Source of the DNA: Ilumatobacter coccineus YM16-304
Lineage (GTDB): Bacteria; Actinomycetota; Acidimicrobiia; Acidimicrobiales; Ilumatobacteraceae
Direction of reading: 5' to 3'
Length of the DNA: 64,000 bases
Assembly (NCBI RefSeq): GCF_000348785.1
Contig: NC_020520.1
Location: forward strand, 2,046,001-2,110,000
This document shows, piece after piece, positions 60,318 to 64,000 of this stretch (position 1 is its first letter; every line of letters starts with the position of its first letter). The notes below the pieces were generated by a model. That model was given only the letters and a program-made list of their open reading frames with translations. It did not search any database and was not told the origin of the DNA. The position numbers and the translations under genes are program-made.

Positions 60318-61279
60318 CAGGTGCCGGCGAGTCGGGCGACGACCGGGGCGAAGTCGTCGATCTCGTTCGCGCCCACGATCACGTAGCTGAACCCGAACTC
60401 CTCACGGCGAGCGACGAGGTCGTCGGCGATCTGCTCGGGGCTGCCGATGAGCGCGAATGGCGACTCTCGGACCATCTGCTCGTCGACGCCGATCATCTCG
60501 GCCATGGCCGCGGTCTGCGCGTCACGGTCGTCGGTGACGCTGACGAAGAACGTCCGCACGTTCATCTCGATGTGATCGAGGCGGCCGGCGGCACGAGCGG
60601 CGTCGGCGACGATGCCGACCTTTTCGATCACCGCATCGCGGGTCATCGTGGCGATCGCCTCCGGGCCGATCACCCCGGCGTGCAGCGTGCCGTTGACCCC
60701 GACGATGTCGGCCTCGCGCGCCGCGATGTCGAGCACACGGGGCCCGCCGCCACCGATGATGATCGGCGGGTGCGGTGCCTGGACCGGCTTCGGGAATCCG
60801 TTGTGCTCGCGGATCGTGTAGTGGTCGCCGTCGAACGAGAACGGCTCCTGGCCCATGAGGCCCTTGATGACGGCGAGGCCTTCGACGAAGCGGTCGATGC
60901 GCACGCCCGCCCGGTCGTACTGCATCCCGGCCTGCTCGTAGTCGGCGATCATCCAACCGGCACCGAGACCGATCTCGACACGACCGTTCGACAAGACGTC
61001 CATCGTGGCGAGTTCCTTGGCGAGGACGAGCGGATGCTTGTAGTCGTTGTCGAACACGAGCGCACCGACGCGCAGCGTGGTGGTGGCCGACAGCATGGCT
61101 TGCAATGCCGGCATGGGGGCGAACTGGTCGTCGAAGTGATCGGGCATCGTGGCGGTGCTGTAGCCGTGGCTCTCGATGCGTTTCGCCTGCTCGGTCCAGG
61201 CAACGCCGTCGGGAGCGTTCCGGAGCTGGACACCGAAGCGAAACGGCTTGATCGGGAAGGGGCTGTGTGCGTCGCTCAT
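60317..61279 (-). CDS. F420-dependent LLM-class oxidoreductase (TIGR03621-like)
   Basis: The 320-residue protein has the luciferase-like fold: FRFGVQLRNAPDGVAWTEQAKRIE, STATMPDHFDDQFAPMPALQ, LRVGALVFDNDYKHPLVLAKE, GRVEIGLGAGW and PPIIIGGGGPRVL. It fits the TIGR03621 group of probable F420-dependent enzymes. Substrate unknown. It is the second F420-type LLM gene in the window (the other is at 50793-51857), which implies that the organism makes F420. Confidence 0.88.
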   Translation of the reverse strand: MSDAHSPFPIKPFRFGVQLRNAPDGVAWTEQAKRIESHGYSTATMPDHFDDQFAPMPALQAMLSATTTLRVGALVFDNDYKHPLVLAKELATMDVLSNGRVEIGLGAGWMIADYEQAGMQYDRAGVRIDRFVEGLAVIKGLMGQEPFSFDGDHYTIREHNGFPKPVQAPHPPIIIGGGGPRVLDIAAREADIVGVNGTLHAGVIGPEAIATMTRDAVIEKVGIVADAARAAGRLDHIEMNVRTFFVSVTDDRDAQTAAMAEMIGVDEQMVRESPFALIGSPEQIADDLVARREEFGFSYVIVGANEIDDFAPVVARLAGT

Positions 61280-61350
61280 CGTTGCCGAACATAGCCTCCG
61301 CCGGTTCGAAACATCGGCGGGCTTGACCTCGTCGGGCCCACCGCGGCATG

Positions 61351-61356
61351 TAGCGT
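61351..61356 (+). promoter_or_regulatory. -10 box TAGCGT, leaderless promoter
   Basis: TAGCGT lies 9 nt before the GTG at 61366, with no Shine-Dalgarno sequence. A TTGACC at 61323-61328 is a possible -35, but the 22-bp spacing is long. Confidence 0.4.
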
Positions 61357-61365
61357 CGGGGCACT

Positions 61366-63627
61366 GTGCAACGTCTCGGCTGGATCCCTCGCCTCGCCCT
61401 GATCATCGCAGCCGGTGCGCTGCTGATGACCTCGGTCGTGATCGCGATCGCGCCTCGCCTGTGGGCGGTCGCCAACGCTCACTCCGAGGATCCCGTCGAG
61501 CTGCCCGAATTCGAACCGCTGGCGCAGCGCACCTACGTGTACGACACCAACGGCATCGAGATCGCGCTGTACGAGCTCGAGAACTCCCAGCCCATCGACT
61601 ACGACGAGATCCCCGAGCACGTCGTGCGGGCGTTCCTCACCGTCGAAGACAAGGAGTTCTTCAACCACGACGGCGTCAACGTGCGCAGCCTCTTCCGGGC
61701 CACGCTGTCGAACTTCGCCTCCGATGCGCCGCAGCAGGGTGCATCGACCATCACGATGCAGGTGGTCAAGAACGACTTCCTCGCCGGCCTCGAACGAGAC
61801 GGCCGCTACAAGCTGCTGCAGGCTCACTACGCGCGCATGCTCGAGAAGAAGATGACCGAGGAGATGGGGTCGCGCGAGCTGGGCAAGCAAGCCATCATGG
61901 AGCGCTATCTCAACACGGTGTTCTTCGGCAACAACTCCTACGGCATCCAAGCGGCTGCCGAGACCTACTACGGCAAGACGGCCGCCGAACTGACCTTCGT
62001 CGAGGCGGCGTTCCTTGCCGGTCTCGTCCGGTCGCCGTCGGGCTTCGACCCGATCAACGAACCCGAGCGCAGCCGTGCTCGCTGGTTGCAGGTGCTCGAT
62101 CGGCTCGTCGACGAGGGCGTCGAGACCGAGGTTCCGGGTCAGTTCATCACCGAGGAGTTCGGCGCCGAGCTCGAAGAGAGCTTCGACATCCCGTCGCGCG
62201 TCAAGTCGATCCCGACCCGCTCCAACGAGCGCACCTACTTCACCGAAGCGCTGCGTGACTACCTGCTCAACAAGACCGACATCCTCGGTGAGACGTACGC
62301 CGAGCGCTACAACCAGCTGTTCCGCGGCGGGTTGCGGATTCACACGACGCTCGACTCCTCGATGCAACAGGCGGCCGAGATCGCTCGCCGTGACAAGCTG
62401 CCCGACACCGCCGGACAGTTCGACGCGGCGCTCGTGTCGCTCGACGTCGAGACCGGGGCGGTCCGGGCGATGGTCGGCGGTGCCGGCTTCAAGCCGAACG
62501 AGCGCGAGGTCAACATGGCGCTCAGCCCTCGCCAGACCGGCTCGAGCATCAAGTTCTTCATCCTCGCCGCGGCCGTCCAGGCCGGCGCGCAAGCGGGCGA
62601 CCTCATCGACGGTCGTCGTGGCTGCCGCCTCCCGACCAACAACCCCGACGAGCCGGTGTTCCAGATCAACGGTGGCGTCTCCGGGTTCATCGGCAACCTC
62701 AACCAGATCACGGCGAGCTCCATCAACTGTGGGTTCGCTCGCCTGTCGCAGATCGTCGGCCTCAACCGCGTGGTCGACACCACGTACCGCATGGCCGAGT
62801 CCGCCTACCTCTACGCCGGGCAGCCGGCCGACGAGCGGCTTCCGATCGAGCCGTTCGCGAGTTTCGCAACGGGCGCCAACGAGATGACGCCGCTCGACAT
62901 GGCGTCGGGGATCCAGACCGTGGCCAACGAGGGCGTGCACAAGGAGCCCTTCTTCGTCGAGTACATCAACAGCGCCGACGGCGAGCGTCGCTACACGCAC
63001 TTCGATCCGGGTACGTCGGTGCTCGATCGTGACGCGGCGCTCGAAACGGTGCAGATCATGAAGGGCGTCATCCGCGGTGGCACCGGACGCGATGCGGCGC
63101 TCGAACTCGACCGGCCGGCGTTCGGCAAGACGGGTACCCAGCAAGACAACACCAATGCGTGGTTCGTGGGCGGTTCCAAGCAGCTCGCCACGGCGGTGTG
63201 GGTCGGCGACCCCGACGCCTACACGCCGATGGTCGGCATTCCCGAGTTCCAGCAGGTCGGCGTTCCGAAGGTGCAGGGCGGCACGTTCCCGGCCGACATC
63301 TGGAAGGCGTTCATGGACCCGGCGCACGCCGCGCTGCCCGTCGAGGACTGGGACGACCCGGCACCGCCCGAGCGGGCGAACGCGCGACTGGTGCTTCCGG
63401 GCACCGAGTGCTCGGTCACCGTCGTCGGATTCGAGCCCGTCGAGGTGGAGGTCGACCCCGATGCCGAGCCGACCACCACGGTCGAAGGCGCCGAACCGGT
63501 CGAGCCCGAGCTGGTGCCGATCACGGTCAAGGACGATCTGGGCACCACCATCCCGCCCGACATCCTCGACCCGAACCACCCGCTCCCGTCGGTGCCGGCC
63601 TCGCAGCAGGTCGATCCCTGCTTCTGA
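61366..63627 (+). CDS. Class A penicillin-binding protein (transglycosylase/transpeptidase)
   Basis: The 753-residue protein has an N-terminal membrane anchor (about residues 9-28), a GT51 glycosyltransferase domain (TVEDKEFFNHDGVN with the catalytic Glu, QGASTITMQVVKN, RYLNTVFFGNNSYGI), and a transpeptidase domain. The active-site motifs are SSIK in QTGSSIKFF (the usual PGS is TGS here), SIN in ASSINCGF, and KTG in GKTGTQQDN. The C-terminal tail is Pro/Glu/Thr-rich. It polymerises and crosslinks peptidoglycan. Confidence 0.96.
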   Translation: MQRLGWIPRLALIIAAGALLMTSVVIAIAPRLWAVANAHSEDPVELPEFEPLAQRTYVYDTNGIEIALYELENSQPIDYDEIPEHVVRAFLTVEDKEFFNHDGVNVRSLFRATLSNFASDAPQQGASTITMQVVKNDFLAGLERDGRYKLLQAHYARMLEKKMTEEMGSRELGKQAIMERYLNTVFFGNNSYGIQAAAETYYGKTAAELTFVEAAFLAGLVRSPSGFDPINEPERSRARWLQVLDRLVDEGVETEVPGQFITEEFGAELEESFDIPSRVKSIPTRSNERTYFTEALRDYLLNKTDILGETYAERYNQLFRGGLRIHTTLDSSMQQAAEIARRDKLPDTAGQFDAALVSLDVETGAVRAMVGGAGFKPNEREVNMALSPRQTGSSIKFFILAAAVQAGAQAGDLIDGRRGCRLPTNNPDEPVFQINGGVSGFIGNLNQITASSINCGFARLSQIVGLNRVVDTTYRMAESAYLYAGQPADERLPIEPFASFATGANEMTPLDMASGIQTVANEGVHKEPFFVEYINSADGERRYTHFDPGTSVLDRDAALETVQIMKGVIRGGTGRDAALELDRPAFGKTGTQQDNTNAWFVGGSKQLATAVWVGDPDAYTPMVGIPEFQQVGVPKVQGGTFPADIWKAFMDPAHAALPVEDWDDPAPPERANARLVLPGTECSVTVVGFEPVEVEVDPDAEPTTTVEGAEPVEPELVPITVKDDLGTTIPPDILDPNHPLPSVPASQQVDPCF

Positions 63628-63676
63628 TGCAACCGGCCGTCGCAGGTCGTCCGTCGACCTGGCATGATGGCGAGCG

Positions 63677-64000
63677 ATGACGACCGATCCCGAGGCCACC
63701 GAATCGTCCGAGCCAGCAGCCGAGGTCAGCCCGGCGGAGCGCATCGCTGCGTTGCAGGCGGCCGACACCGAGATCGACCAGCTGGTCCACCGTCGTGAAC
63801 GACTGCCCGAACGCGAGTCGCTCGCGACCGCGTCGGCGGCGATGAAGGCGTGGGAAGCGAAGCGTGCATCGATGCGCAACCGCCTCGACGAACTCACCGG
63901 CGTGATCGAGAAGGCCGAGAGCGAAGCCGCCGAACTCCGACAGCACAAAGAACGCCTCGAAGCCCAGATGAAGACGGTCATCGCCCCACGCGAAGCCGAG
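63677..64000 (+). CDS. Coiled-coil protein, COG1579/CdsZ-like (3' truncated by window)
   Basis: The frame is open from the ATG at 63677 to the window end (108 residues). The segment RIAALQAADTEIDQLVHRRERLPERESL, followed by a coiled coil rich in Glu, Ala and Arg, fits the start of the COG1579 family, which ends in a C4 zinc ribbon expected beyond the window. The family is linked to nucleic-acid or ribosome-related work, not firmly defined. Confidence 0.75.
   Translation, partial: MTTDPEATESSEPAAEVSPAERIAALQAADTEIDQLVHRRERLPERESLATASAAMKAWEAKRASMRNRLDELTGVIEKAESEAAELRQHKERLEAQMKTVIAPREAE

Noticed and set aside
61276-63981. A 901-codon minus-strand open frame across the class A PBP gene
   Set aside because: Antisense shadow of the PBP gene; no recognisable domain.

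Overview
The window is a chromosomal segment of a high-GC actinobacterium. Its gene order (a rod-shape/division block, the TIGR03960 and TIGR03936 radical SAM pair, RNase E/G, rplU-rpmA; then coaD, coiled-coil protein, DUF177, rpmF, plsX, acpP, rnc, mutM, smc, ftsY, ffh, rpsP, khpA, rimM, trmD, rplS, yraN) is that of Actinobacteria. Two F420-type luciferase-like oxidoreductases, zinc-type L28 and L32, and secreted proteins with a CRLADTR motif suggest the class Acidimicrobiia (Ilumatobacter-like). The class assignment is inference. No rRNA, tRNA, CRISPR array, prophage, integrase or transposase gene was seen.

Layout. 1-7.2 kb: rodA end, two radical SAM-associated genes, RNase E/G, a candidate selenoprotein, rplU-rpmA. 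7.3-10 kb (minus strand): rpmB, a small cold-shock-like protein, GTP-type PEP carboxykinase. 10.2-16.3 kb: DAK2-domain kinase-like protein, prolyl oligopeptidase, recG. 16.3-18.4 kb: two tandem secreted paralogues. 18.5-22.5 kb: nth, a CPA1 antiporter, a small zinc-ribbon protein, rsmD, coaD, a coiled-coil protein. 22.5-24.4 kb: a two-gene insert (NAD-binding/DUF2867 and SRPBCC). 24.5-39.7 kb: the conserved lipid-precursor, RNase III, SMC, SRP and ribosome block, interrupted by one large lipoprotein. 39.8-49.8 kb: a tiny membrane protein, crotonase, membrane-anchored protein, AddB/AddA-like pair, ornithine cyclodeaminase family protein. 49.8-56.8 kb (minus): DUF72, F420 LLM enzyme, TauD-like dioxygenase, a SelW-like candidate selenoprotein, PEP carboxylase, lipoprotein. 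56.9-64 kb: glgA-glgC, an NAD-binding-like protein, a second LLM enzyme, a class A PBP, and the start of a coiled-coil/zinc-ribbon protein.

The main discovery is two selenoprotein genes that a standard caller would truncate. At 6116-6427 a HesB/IscA-like small protein has an in-frame TGA at codon 30, followed by a hairpin with a GGTC loop closely resembling the E. coli fdhF SECIS. At 53138-53407 (minus) a SelW/Rdx-family protein has the diagnostic Cys-x-x-Sec motif (TGA at codon 14), with a 6-bp hairpin starting 11 nt after the TGA. The two cases are independent and support each other, so the genome should encode SelA, SelB, SelD and tRNA-Sec.

Other notable structure: several families of long near-perfect palindromes just after stop codons, some in two copies; a 36-bp tandem array between smc and ftsY; a duplicated 62-bp element with competing hairpins before the addB-like gene; and many genes without Shine-Dalgarno sequences that carry a TAnnnT box 6-9 nt before the start codon, pointing to leaderless transcription.
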